From Verrucomicrobiia bacterium (GTDB taxonomy: Bacteria; Verrucomicrobiota; Verrucomicrobiia; Limisphaerales; DASXHY01): 64,000 nt of DNA. The notes below the pieces were generated by a model. That model was not told the DNA's origin. It saw nothing but the letters and a program-made list of their open reading frames with translations, and ran no database searches. Positions 36,664 through 45,181 of this stretch are shown here, piece after piece; the first letter of the stretch is position 1, and every line of letters starts with the position of its first letter. The DNA is taken from the NCBI GenBank assembly GCA_035629175.1, contig DASPIL010000070.1, forward strand, positions 60,566 to 124,565. The letters run 5' to 3'. A program made the translations under genes and the position numbers.

Positions 36664-36970
36664 CTGCTCAATGCTTTCCTTCGCGTCCTTCGCGGCCGTC
36701 GCGTGAGGCATTTCGGATTAAACACGAATGAACATCGATGCAGAATTGAAAGAAAGCGTGAACCATGAGGTAAAATGACCGGCACGAAGCAAAACGGCGG
36801 TTACGCCAATTACGCCAATCGAGGCAAGGTGTGTGTGCGAATTTTTCAAACCACGAAACACACTAACCACACGAAAGTGAAAGCCGAATTCGTCCAAGGA
36901 CGGCGAAGACGAGCTTAAACCCTGACGGACACTGATGAACACAGATCGGCGTAGAAGCCGCAGGAGGGTG

Positions 36971-37126
36971 GCGTCAGGCATCTTGCCTGACGTAGAGGGC
37001 GTGCATCCTTGCCGCCCAGAAAAACGTCAAGCACGAGAGACACTCAGATTCTTTCAGTGCGCTCGGCTTTGTTTGAGGTTCCTTCCACCGGGCTGGAAGC
37101 CCGGCTCCACGGCAGGCAAGGATGCC
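36971..37126 (+). repeat. 156-bp interspersed hairpin repeat, copy A
   Basis: Starts with the hairpin GTCAGGCA-TCT-TGCCTGAC and ends with CCGGGCT-GGA-AGCCCGG and GGCAGGCAAGGATGCC. The reverse complement of 63736-63890 matches it over nearly the full length with about a dozen or so differences. It ends 71 bases before the dehydrogenase start. Confidence 0.88.
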
Positions 37127-37197
37127 AGCCTCCACGGCCGCACTCCTTTGCAAAACCTTCTTCCACTTCGTTCCGCACCCGATAGACTGCGCGCCTC

Positions 37198-38241
37198 ATG
37201 AAAGCGGCTGTGCTCTACGGCAAAGAAGATGTTCGGATCGAGGAAGTGATTCCTGCGCCCCTCAAGGCTGGGGAAGTGCGGATTCAGATCAAGGCAGCCC
37301 TCACCTGCGGCACAGACCTGAAGGTCTTTCGGCGGGGCTATCACGCAAAGATGATCGTCCCACCCGCAGTGTTCGGCCACGAGCTGGCTGGCGTCATCTC
37401 GGAAATCTCCCATGCCGCGGACGACTTGTCTGATCGTGACTGGCATATCGGTGACCGCGTTGTCGTCGCGAATTCAGCCCCTTGCGGCACGTGCTTCCAT
37501 TGCCAGGCGGGGCAGGAAAATATTTGCAACGACCTGTTGTTCCTGAACGGGGCTTACGCGGAGTCCATTGTTATTCCGGCGCGCATTGCATCGAAGAACA
37601 TGCTTCGTCTCAAACCGGAAACGTCGTTCGCTGATGCGGCATTGACGGAGCCGCTGGCGTGTGTGGTGCAAGGCATTGAAGATTTGAAACTCCAGCCAGG
37701 GCAGCATCTGCTGGTGCTGGGAGCCGGGCCGATTGGATTGATGTTTGTCGCCCTGGCGCGCGAACTCGGATGCGAGGTCACGGTCGCGGGCAGGCGGGCC
37801 GTGCGGCTCGAGGCGGCGAAGCGGCTGGGCGCGGGACAGGTTGTGGACATAGGCGACGGCTCTGATTTGGCCGCCCGGGTGCGCGGTGGGAGCACGGGTG
37901 CATTTGATGCGGTTGTTGAAGCGGTTGGGAAGCCGGAGGTTTGGGAAGCCAGTGTGCAGCTCGTGCGGAAGGGGGGAAAAGTGAACTTCTTCGGAGGTTG
38001 TCCTGCGGGAACAACAATCACGCTCGATACCACGTTGATCCATTATTCAGACCTCACGCTCCTTGCCAGTTTTCATCACACACCGCGGTCGATTCGCCGC
38101 GCGTTGGAATTTATCGAGAGGGGCGTCATTCGCGCAGCAGATTTTGTCGATGGCGAATGCAGCCTCAGTCAATTGCCCGAGCTATTGAAGTCAATGACTG
38201 CAGGGAACCGCGCTGTCAAAACCCTCGTGCGTGCGGGCTGA
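37198..38241 (+). CDS. Zinc-dependent alcohol dehydrogenase family protein (MDR)
   Basis: A 347-residue medium-chain dehydrogenase/reductase. Catalytic zinc ligands are in LTCGTDLKVF (Cys) and FGHELAGV (His-Glu). The structural zinc loop has four cysteines in APCGTCFHCQAGQENIC. The NAD(P)-binding GAGPIGLM follows with ARELGCEVTVAGRR. It probably oxidises a secondary hydroxyl of a sugar alcohol or polyol (sorbitol/threonine dehydrogenase-like); the substrate cannot be read. It is a single gene, convergent with dedA. Confidence 0.88.
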   Translation: MKAAVLYGKEDVRIEEVIPAPLKAGEVRIQIKAALTCGTDLKVFRRGYHAKMIVPPAVFGHELAGVISEISHAADDLSDRDWHIGDRVVVANSAPCGTCFHCQAGQENICNDLLFLNGAYAESIVIPARIASKNMLRLKPETSFADAALTEPLACVVQGIEDLKLQPGQHLLVLGAGPIGLMFVALARELGCEVTVAGRRAVRLEAAKRLGAGQVVDIGDGSDLAARVRGGSTGAFDAVVEAVGKPEVWEASVQLVRKGGKVNFFGGCPAGTTITLDTTLIHYSDLTLLASFHHTPRSIRRALEFIERGVIRAADFVDGECSLSQLPELLKSMTAGNRAVKTLVRAG

Positions 38242-38328
38242 GGAGCGCGCCGTGGCTAGCGTGGTGGGACGAGCGTTGGCGAGTTCGGAACTGTGTTGTG
38301 CGAAGGCAGCATGAATGCCGCGGTCCGC

Positions 38329-38982
38329 TCATATTTTTCCCTGCTTGAGACGTTTGCGTTCGCGCATGAATTCGATCACGCCGGGGACGATGGACAGGAT
38401 GATGATCGCGAGAATCACCGTGGAGAAATTATTTCGGACGAACGGGAGGTTCCCGAAGAAATAACCTGCGGGCACGAGCAGGAGAATCCACAACAACGCC
38501 CCCGAGACGTTGAACATCATAAAACGGGAGTAGGTCATTTTGCCCAGTCCTGCCACAAAAGGCGCGAAGGTGCGGACGATCGGAACAAAACGCGCGATGA
38601 TGATGGTCTTGCCGCCATAACGCTCATAGAAATCATGCGTACGCTTGACGTGCTCCGGTCGAATCAATCGCGGATATTTCTTTTGAAGTTTCTCGCCCAG
38701 AAAATACCCAATCCAGTAGTTCACTGAGTCCCCGAGAATCGCCGCCACAATCAGCGAACTCAGGACGATCCAGAGATTGAGCCCATCGGGACGGGCAGCG
38801 AGCGCGCCAACTGCAAACAGAAGGGAATCGCCGGGAAGAATCGGGGTTACGACCAGCCCTGTTTCGCAGAAAATGATCAGGAACAGGAGGACATAGATCC
38901 ACGGTCCGTATTGCCCGACAAGAGCATCCAGGTGCTTGTCAAGATGCAGGACCATGTCGATGACTTGCTTCAGGAAATCCAT
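38329..38982 (-). CDS. DedA family membrane protein
   Basis: This 217-residue inner-membrane protein has the DedA/VTT signatures FCETGLVVTPILPGDSLLFA, ILGDSVNYWIGYFLG and GGKTIIIARFVPIVRTFAPF-VAG. DedA proteins act as scramblases/flippases of undecaprenyl phosphate or phospholipid and depend on the proton gradient. Start and length are normal. A 180-base gap with a perfect hairpin separates it from the upstream gene. Confidence 0.93.
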   Translation of the reverse strand: MDFLKQVIDMVLHLDKHLDALVGQYGPWIYVLLFLIIFCETGLVVTPILPGDSLLFAVGALAARPDGLNLWIVLSSLIVAAILGDSVNYWIGYFLGEKLQKKYPRLIRPEHVKRTHDFYERYGGKTIIIARFVPIVRTFAPFVAGLGKMTYSRFMMFNVSGALLWILLLVPAGYFFGNLPFVRNNFSTVILAIIILSIVPGVIEFMRERKRLKQGKI

Positions 38983-39024
38983 GGGCCGGGAAGCTAGAGA
39001 AAGAGCATCGCTGGGGAAAGTTTG

Positions 39025-39044
39025 AACTGAGGGGTTTCAGTTCT
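39025..39044 (-). terminator. Hairpin between the paralog operon and dedA
   Basis: A perfect 7-bp stem GAACTGA-GGGGTT-TCAGTTC about 120 bases beyond the stop of 39164-40702. No T-run is present on either side, so it could end the upstream operon only with help from Rho or act as a structural element. Confidence 0.35.
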
Positions 39045-39163
39045 GAAAGGAACCCGCCTTTCACGGCGCTGAAGAGTTCCAGTGCTTGCGTGCGGGACGA
39101 GTATTGGAACGTTTGGAAGTGTCTTGCGCTGAAGCGGCATGAAATACCGCTCTCCTTGCGCAG

Positions 39164-40702
39164 TCAACGAGCTGCCGAACCCAACCTGTGTGCCTCGATA
39201 CCGGCGTCTGCCGCAGGCTGCGGCCAAACCCAGTCTTTTCCCAACAGCCAATAGTGCGAGCGGGAAGTTCGGGCCGGCGTCGCATCGCCGCCACTGTCGA
39301 TGCCATCAGCGCCCACGGAGTACAGCACAAATGTGCCATCAGGCTTCGCCAGATAGCGCAGTGGTTTTCCGTCCACCGGATCCTTTGAAACATGGGGCAG
39401 AAAATCCGGCACGAGCTGTTGCAGTGAGTTGGGGAAGGAACCATGGCGAAGCTGGAAACGTTTAAGAGCGATGGCTGTGACCGCCATGACCCGGGTGGCT
39501 TCGGCTGCCAACATTTTGTCCAGAGCCTTCGATAGACTGCCGGTGGAGTCGAACATCTCACCGATATCCTGGCCCAGGACGGAGCGCAGCCATGAATTAG
39601 CCGTGAAATCGTCCAGGCCACGGGCCTTGAGCTCGGATTGCAGATGATTCAGTTCAGGTTTGAACGCGCCATTTGTTCCGATCCGTCGGACTGTCTCGAC
39701 GCACAGTTGTGCAAACTCAATCGCGCGCCGTTCATCGGCAAAGGACCATGATTTTCGCCAAACGATTTCCGCCGCACGCAACCGCGCATTTTCGCCGAGC
39801 CCACGCAAGGAATCGATCATAGTCGACGATGAAGAAGGCGCAGGGGTCGTAAAGTAGGAGTCTGGCTCGTCGCGCATTAGGGCGATCGCCATGGGCAGCA
39901 TGGTTCTTTGGAGTTCGAACGTGTGTTGCATCGGGCGGACGAACTCGAGGTGGCTCCATCCACGTTGCACCTCAACCAATTCGGCTTCGTTGACGGCCGC
40001 GTTGTGCAGCAGTTCGATTGTGGGCGTCAGGACGGTGGCAACCATGGCATGCCGGACCAACTCTGAAATTATCATTCGCTGGTCATCAAGTGCTGAGATG
40101 AGCGTGAGAACAGTGGTCACATTCCGCGCGGCTTTGTCAGTCTGATCGCGGTGAAGGTGATAGAGCGCCGACGAGTTGAGCTGTGTTGCGATGGACTTTT
40201 GCTTTGCAAGGGGACTGAGTCGCATTCGCGGGCCCTCCATGTATTCGAGATCAAAGTCGAGGCGGCAGCCCAACGGCAGGCGCAGCAGTTGCCCCAGGTG
40301 CGGGCTCCGTTTGTCTACGGCGTCACCGATTTCCTCCCAAGTGTTGGTCGCCCAGTCCCTGAGTTCCCATTGCGGCCGTTTTGAAGCCAGAACCATTCGT
40401 CCTGGCCCGACCATGGTGGGGCCTCCCATTCCGTTCGTAGAAAGGGCGTCCTCCGGCAGCAACTCGAGGCCGGCCGCCACTGATTCAAACACGTGCGCAT
40501 AGTTGCTTTGGGGCGGGACCCGAGGCGGCGCGAGTTTTGCCAGGTCGAAAACTTCACCGCGACTCCGCAACTCCGCGCGATAGCGATCCGCGGCACTCGA
40601 AGCATCCGTGGCCCACAAGAGGAGCACAAACCAAAGAAGCGCCATCACCACTACGAGCGTGCCAACACCTTTTAACGCCCAGTGATTGACGAACCGCTTC
40701 AT
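39164..40702 (-). CDS. Membrane-anchored protein of unknown function, paralog 1 of a tandem pair
   Basis: 512 residues with one N-terminal membrane segment (VGTLVVVMALLWFVLLLWA) and a large extracytoplasmic, mostly helical part. The C-terminal 100 residues read MAVTAIALKRFQLRHGSFPN, then LVPDFLPHVSKDPVDGKPLR-Y and VLYSVGADGIDSGGD. This pattern is seen at the end of type II secretion pseudopilins and many planctomycete/verrucomicrobial unknowns. It is about as long as and clearly homologous to the next gene upstream, and its start overlaps that gene's stop by four bases (ATGA). A role in the cell envelope is all that can be inferred. Confidence 0.75.
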   Translation of the reverse strand: MKRFVNHWALKGVGTLVVVMALLWFVLLLWATDASSAADRYRAELRSRGEVFDLAKLAPPRVPPQSNYAHVFESVAAGLELLPEDALSTNGMGGPTMVGPGRMVLASKRPQWELRDWATNTWEEIGDAVDKRSPHLGQLLRLPLGCRLDFDLEYMEGPRMRLSPLAKQKSIATQLNSSALYHLHRDQTDKAARNVTTVLTLISALDDQRMIISELVRHAMVATVLTPTIELLHNAAVNEAELVEVQRGWSHLEFVRPMQHTFELQRTMLPMAIALMRDEPDSYFTTPAPSSSSTMIDSLRGLGENARLRAAEIVWRKSWSFADERRAIEFAQLCVETVRRIGTNGAFKPELNHLQSELKARGLDDFTANSWLRSVLGQDIGEMFDSTGSLSKALDKMLAAEATRVMAVTAIALKRFQLRHGSFPNSLQQLVPDFLPHVSKDPVDGKPLRYLAKPDGTFVLYSVGADGIDSGGDATPARTSRSHYWLLGKDWVWPQPAADAGIEAHRLGSAAR

Positions 40703-42207
40703 CGATTCGGGTTCGTCCTGACGAACGCTTCAGCTTCGTTGTCACTGACGCGCTGCGGCCAAACCCAATCTTCGGCCTTCAACCAATGATGTTCCTTGGC
40801 ACCTCGCAGACTTGAGCCTCCGTCGTCTTTGAAGTCCTTGCCAATTGAATACAGCGTGAACGTTCCGTCTTGATTGCGGCGATAACGCAGAGTTTTGCCA
40901 TCTGCGGGATCACGTGGAGGGGCTGGGCTGAACGCAGGAACCAGTTGTTCGATCCGTTCAGGGAATTCCCCGTGCTTCAAGTGATACCGTCTTAATGCAA
41001 TTGCTGTCATTGAAACCACTCTTCCCGCGTCGGCAGTCAGCATGATGTCCAGAGAACTGCCAAGCGAAGACTCTCCGAAGATCCCCAGCATTGTGTCGTC
41101 GAATTGCAGCCGCAGCCAGCTTTCGGGCTCACGATCCAGGCCGCGGCTTTTTATTTCGTGATCACGCCGCGCGAGCGCTGAATGGTATGAGCCATTGGTT
41201 TCAATCTGTCGCACCGTTTCGACAAGGATTTGGTTCAACTCCAGCATGCGGCGCTCGTCCTCGTATGACCATGTCGTTCGCCACATTAAGACCCCTGCCT
41301 TGGATTTCACGGAGTTCAGCAGTTCGAGCAAATCGGTTGATCCACTGGCCGGGACAGCCACACCCATTACGGCAGCAGCGGCAGGGTCCCTTCTCAACTG
41401 CTCGATCGAAACCGATGCAACGGCTTGTTCCATGATCAGCGCATTTTTCATGGGCCTTTGAAAGGACACGCGATCCCAAGCATCCGATACGGCAGCAAGG
41501 TCGACGTCGGTTACTTCCTCGGCCTGTAGCAATTCCCAGGTAAGCGGGACTGCATAGGAAGCCAACGCGTAACGGACCAATTCGGAAACAACTATGCGTT
41601 CATCGTCCATCGCCGCGAGAAGAACAAGGAGGGCCTGCAACTTCTCTGCCGCGGCTCGCGATTCGCGTTTGTGCAGGTCAACCAACGCAGCCGCGGATAG
41701 CATTTGGACGCAGCCTTTCAGCGGCGCGAGGTGGGGCAAGAGGAGGTTGAATCCTTGTTTATAATCCAAAGCGAAGTCCAATCGTGTTCCACTTGGGAGT
41801 TGTTTCAAAAGATCGAGCCCATGTTGGCGGTGAGCAAGAGCTGATGTGATTTCCTCCCATGAATTGCTTAGAGGCCCGTTCACGACGGACGGTTGCTGAA
41901 GGATTGCCAGAGCCTTTCCCGGGCCAGTCATTCGCATGGCTCGAGGAGGATTGCGGTTGATTGGGTCCTCTGACGCCAGATCCAGGTGAGGTATGGCTGT
42001 CATCAGCGCGGGTGCACTGTTGCTTGGCGAAGGAACGCGCGGCGGGCGGACGCTGTTTATATCCAGGCGTGCGCCAGCCCCCCGGAGTCGTTCGCGAACA
42101 TTGGCAAGTTCGCATCGTGAGGAAAATGTCTGGATTGCGAGCAGAATTGTGAGCAGGACCGCAATGACAGCCAGGACGACCAACAGTTTCGCCCACCACT
42201 GTTTCAC
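40699..42207 (-). CDS. Membrane-anchored protein of unknown function, paralog 2 of a tandem pair
   Basis: From a GTG at 42207 (overlapping the glycosylase stop as GTGA) the product has 502 residues and starts VKQWWAKLLVVLAVIAVLL, a membrane anchor. The order of segments matches paralog 1: PPRVPSPSNSAP, WEEI, G-RLDF-L-Y--G, ALVDLH, ERIVVSELVRYAL, and the C-terminal MTAIALRRYHLKHGEFPERI, LVPAFSPAPPRDPADGKTLR and LYSIGKDFKDDGG. Longer open sequence upstream is antisense to the glycosylase and excluded. Function unknown. Confidence 0.75.
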   Translation of the reverse strand: MKQWWAKLLVVLAVIAVLLTILLAIQTFSSRCELANVRERLRGAGARLDINSVRPPRVPSPSNSAPALMTAIPHLDLASEDPINRNPPRAMRMTGPGKALAILQQPSVVNGPLSNSWEEITSALAHRQHGLDLLKQLPSGTRLDFALDYKQGFNLLLPHLAPLKGCVQMLSAAALVDLHKRESRAAAEKLQALLVLLAAMDDERIVVSELVRYALASYAVPLTWELLQAEEVTDVDLAAVSDAWDRVSFQRPMKNALIMEQAVASVSIEQLRRDPAAAAVMGVAVPASGSTDLLELLNSVKSKAGVLMWRTTWSYEDERRMLELNQILVETVRQIETNGSYHSALARRDHEIKSRGLDREPESWLRLQFDDTMLGIFGESSLGSSLDIMLTADAGRVVSMTAIALRRYHLKHGEFPERIEQLVPAFSPAPPRDPADGKTLRYRRNQDGTFTLYSIGKDFKDDGGSSLRGAKEHHWLKAEDWVWPQRVSDNEAEAFVRTNPNR

Positions 42208-43115
42208 GACCCTGCCTTCAGAAAGAAGTTTCGTTGCTTGTCGTTGATCGCCATCTGAAGCTTCGCCATCACCTGCAGCATGTCTTCCCACACCTTGCGT
42301 TTCTCGGTGATCGATTGATTTCGGAGGAGGTACGCGGGGTGATACGTGGGCATCAGGGGAATACCCCGATACGTCTGCCAGTTGCCGCGCAATTTCGTGA
42401 TTCCTCCTGCCTGTCCGAGCAAGCCCTCGACAGCCGTGCCGCCCAGCGCCACCAGCACTTTCGGCTTGATGAGGTCGATCTGCTCATGGAGGAACGGAAT
42501 GCACGTTTGCATCTCCTGTGAGGTTGGCTTGCGATTTCCCGATTCCTGCGCAGGCATGTCGGGGCGGCACTTCAAGATATTTGCAATGTAAACTTTTTCG
42601 CGGCTGAGGTTCATTGCCTGGATGATCTTTGTCAGCAACTGGCCCGCCTTCCCGACGAATGGCTCGCCCGCCTGGTCTTCATCTGCACCAGGAGCTTCGC
42701 CGACGAACATCAGCTCGGCGTCAATATTCCCAACGCCGAACACAACATTTTGGCGCGCGGCCACCAACGGCGGACATTGCGTGCATTCCAGGACCTTTTT
42801 TCTCAGGGCTTCGAATGCGGCAGCCTTGGGCGAATCGGCGATTGCAGCAGACGGGGCTGGAACTGCGGCGGCCGAAAGTTCGACCACAACGGGTTTCGCG
42901 GATGGAATGCTTGGTTGCGCGCGAGCTGCAACCGAGCGCGATGTCACGGGGCCGGGGGAAGCTGACGCGGCGCGGCGGACGGGTGCAGCAGGCGTCAAAG
43001 CGGCGAGGGCCGCGAGTTTTTCCGGCGAAACAGGAATAAACCGAACGCCGTGCGCCTTGAGATCCTTCACGTGCGCGATCGTCGCCTCTAACAACTCCTG
43101 GTAAACGTCGGACAT
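42204..43115 (-). CDS. Uracil-DNA glycosylase, family 4 (iron-sulphur)
   Basis: Removes uracil from DNA. 303 residues: an Ala/Pro-rich N-terminal extension (about 1-100) and a family 4 core. Four cluster-binding cysteines C111, C114, C183 and C205 are all present. Motif 1 GEAPGADED starts at 139, FVGKAGQLL follows, and HPAYLLR (259-265) is the DNA-binding motif 2. The N-terminal extension has a helical start (YQELLEATIAHVKDLKAHGV). It leads a three-gene operon with the two membrane paralogs, joined by four-base overlaps, an unexplained pairing. Confidence 0.92.
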   Translation of the reverse strand: MSDVYQELLEATIAHVKDLKAHGVRFIPVSPEKLAALAALTPAAPVRRAASASPGPVTSRSVAARAQPSIPSAKPVVVELSAAAVPAPSAAIADSPKAAAFEALRKKVLECTQCPPLVAARQNVVFGVGNIDAELMFVGEAPGADEDQAGEPFVGKAGQLLTKIIQAMNLSREKVYIANILKCRPDMPAQESGNRKPTSQEMQTCIPFLHEQIDLIKPKVLVALGGTAVEGLLGQAGGITKLRGNWQTYRGIPLMPTYHPAYLLRNQSITEKRKVWEDMLQVMAKLQMAINDKQRNFFLKAGS

Positions 43116-43174
43116 AGCTTCAGTTCGATTCCGTGGTCTCTCGCGCTTCGTGATTCCGATTGATCGGGCGGCGC

Positions 43175-44521
43175 TTACTCGTGCCGCAGGGCTTCCACGG
43201 GATCCATCTTTGCCGCGCGCATGGCGGGATAGATTCCGAAGATCACACCGACCATTCCCGAAATGGTGAACGCGAGCAGCGGCGACCAGAACGTCACAAT
43301 CGTTTTCATTCCCGCAGTGTGGGTGACGATCAGCGGGATCATCACGCCAAGGATCACGCCTATCAGACCGCCCGCGCCGGAAAGCATCACGGTCTCAACA
43401 AGAAATTGTATGACGATGTCCCGCCGCCGGGCGCCGAGCGCGCGGCGGATGCCGATCTCACGCGTGCGTTCGGTAACGCTCGCGAGCATGATGTTCATGA
43501 TGCCTATGCCTCCGACGAGCAGAGAGATGGCGGCGATGGACCCGAGGACGATGTTGAAGATCTGCTTGGTCCGTTCGGCGCTCTTCAGCAATTCAAGCGG
43601 CACGACGATTTCATAATCCTTCTTCTTGTGATTGCGCTGCATCACTTCTTTGATGGCCTCCGATACGCCCATGACCTTGTCGAGCGATTCGACCTTTACC
43701 GTGAGATCGTGCAGTTGGACGCGCTCGGCTTCGGTGCTGCCGGCGCGGCGGCGGATCAGGACTTCGCCATAACGCGACTTGCCGGTTTCCAGCGGGATGA
43801 ACATGCGATGCACGGCCGATTTGGAATCGCCCTGCCCCTCTTCGCCTTTGATCTCGGTGCGTGGTTCCATGACGCCGATGACCTGATAGTAATCGCTTCC
43901 CACGCGTACATGCTGGCCGATGGGCGACTGCAATGGAAACAGGGCTGCGACCATTTCTGCGCCCAGCACGCAGACACCCGCCTGCCCTGTCATATCGTGG
44001 TCCGTAAAGAATCGGCCCGCGGCCACGCGATGGTTTCGCATCTCGGGATACCACGGAACCGTGCTCACCACGTCGCAGTCGACGCGCCGGCTGATGTTCC
44101 AGACATAGTCGCGAATGATACGCGCGGGCAGGACAATCGAAACGCCGGGGATCGTCATGGCGATGCGTTTGGCATCGTTGTAAGTGATCCCGTATTGCAG
44201 CACGGAACTTTGGCTTCCGCGATCCGAGACCTTTTGTTCCTCAGGAGGTTTGACACTGCGCAGGAGAATGTTTTGGCTGCCGAGACTCTTGATACGCTCC
44301 TGTGCCTCATAGCTGGCGCCTTCGCCGATCGCCAGCATGGAGATTACCGAGCAGACACCGAACACGATTCCGAGCGCCGTCAGCAACGAACGCAGGCGAT
44401 GCAGCCAGAGGCTCTTCATCCCGAGCCGCACGGCACGTTGCAATCGTGCCATTGAGAAGCCTGGTGCCACGCCGTGTTTGGGAATAAACTTAGCGTCGGA
44501 CATCGGTTTCAATTTCGCCAT
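43175..44521 (-). CDS. MacB-like ABC transporter permease
   Basis: This 448-residue protein has the MacB/LolC topology: a first membrane helix ([20 protein letters not shown]) followed by [20 protein letters not shown], a large periplasmic domain, and three C-terminal helices with [25 protein letters not shown], the family signature. It pairs with the ATPase upstream; the start overlaps the ATPase stop by 32 bases (a Met six codons later would reduce this to 14). It is the last gene of the efflux operon. Confidence 0.92.
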   Translation of the reverse strand: MAKLKPMSDAKFIPKHGVAPGFSMARLQRAVRLGMKSLWLHRLRSLLTALGIVFGVCSVISMLAIGEGASYEAQERIKSLGSQNILLRSVKPPEEQKVSDRGSQSSVLQYGITYNDAKRIAMTIPGVSIVLPARIIRDYVWNISRRVDCDVVSTVPWYPEMRNHRVAAGRFFTDHDMTGQAGVCVLGAEMVAALFPLQSPIGQHVRVGSDYYQVIGVMEPRTEIKGEEGQGDSKSAVHRMFIPLETGKSRYGEVLIRRRAGSTEAERVQLHDLTVKVESLDKVMGVSEAIKEVMQRNHKKKDYEIVVPLELLKSAERTKQIFNIVLGSIAAISLLVGGIGIMNIMLASVTERTREIGIRRALGARRRDIVIQFLVETVMLSGAGGLIGVILGVMIPLIVTHTAGMKTIVTFWSPLLAFTISGMVGVIFGIYPAMRAAKMDPVEALRHE

Positions 44522-45176
44522 CCCTCAGCCGAATTGCCCGGCTGGATCGCTCGCCGACAGAAACGTCGTGGGTCACGAGGATTAACGTTTTTCCCTGCGC
44601 ATTCAGGTCGTCAAACACCTTCAGGATTTCCTTGCCCGACGACGAATCCAGATTGCCTGTCGGTTCGTCAGCGAGGATGACGAGCGGGTCGTTCACGAGC
44701 GCGCGCGCAATCGCAACGCGCTGCTGCTGGCCACCGGAAAGTTCGAACGGCTTGTGATCGAGCCGCTTTCCAAGGCCGACAAGCGACGCGAGCCGGCAGG
44801 CGATCTCGCGGCATTCGTCTTCAGGCCGATCCTGGTAATAGAGCGGAACCTCAATGTTCTCAACCACCGTGAGCTGCTGAATCAGGTTGTAGCTCTGGAA
44901 AATAAAGCCCAATCTCGCGCCGCGGACAGTCGAGAGTGAATCATCATCCATTTGCGAAACGTCATCGCCGCCCAGGAAATACTGTCCCGAGGAGGGCCGG
45001 TCCAGGCAGCCGAGCAGGTTGAGCAGTGTCGATTTTCCGCATCCAGACGGTCCCATGATGCTGATGTAATCGCCGGGCTGGATGCTGAACGAAACGCCGC
45101 GCAAGGCTTGAACCGTCACGGGCCCCATCTGGTACGTTTTGCGAACGTCTGCAAACTGAACGATCGGCGATCCCAT
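44490..45176 (-). CDS. MacB/LolD-like ABC transporter ATPase
   Basis: 228 residues from the ATG at 45176. Walker [11 protein letters not shown]-loop FIFQSYNLI, signature LSGGQQQR, Walker [13 protein letters not shown] and H-loop LVTHD are all intact. The motif order and [12 protein letters not shown] are typical of the MacB/LolD group that powers mechanotransmission rather than membrane transport itself. It lies between the adaptor and permease genes. Confidence 0.94.
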   Translation of the reverse strand: MGSPIVQFADVRKTYQMGPVTVQALRGVSFSIQPGDYISIMGPSGCGKSTLLNLLGCLDRPSSGQYFLGGDDVSQMDDDSLSTVRGARLGFIFQSYNLIQQLTVVENIEVPLYYQDRPEDECREIACRLASLVGLGKRLDHKPFELSGGQQQRVAIARALVNDPLVILADEPTGNLDSSSGKEILKVFDDLNAQGKTLILVTHDVSVGERSSRAIRLRDGEIETDVRR

Positions 45177-45181
45177 GGCCT

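Larger units (their letters stand above)
36216..37197. other. Repeat-filled intergenic region
   Basis: These 980 bases hold no supported gene. They contain a duplicated 134/143-bp block (36274-36407 and 36521-36663), a third degenerate CACGAAxxx stretch near 36848-36876, a block of short words such as ACACTGATGAACACAGAT near 36927, and a 156-bp hairpin-bearing repeat (36971-37126) just before the dehydrogenase gene. Confidence 0.7.

Noticed and set aside
36216..37197. A small regulatory RNA or gene in the repeat region
   Set aside because: All recognisable structure is explained by repeats also found elsewhere in the window; no promoter or T-run terminated unit was seen.
43160..44455. 431-codon plus-strand frame
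   Set aside because: Histidine- and aspartate-rich antisense shadow of the MacB-like permease.
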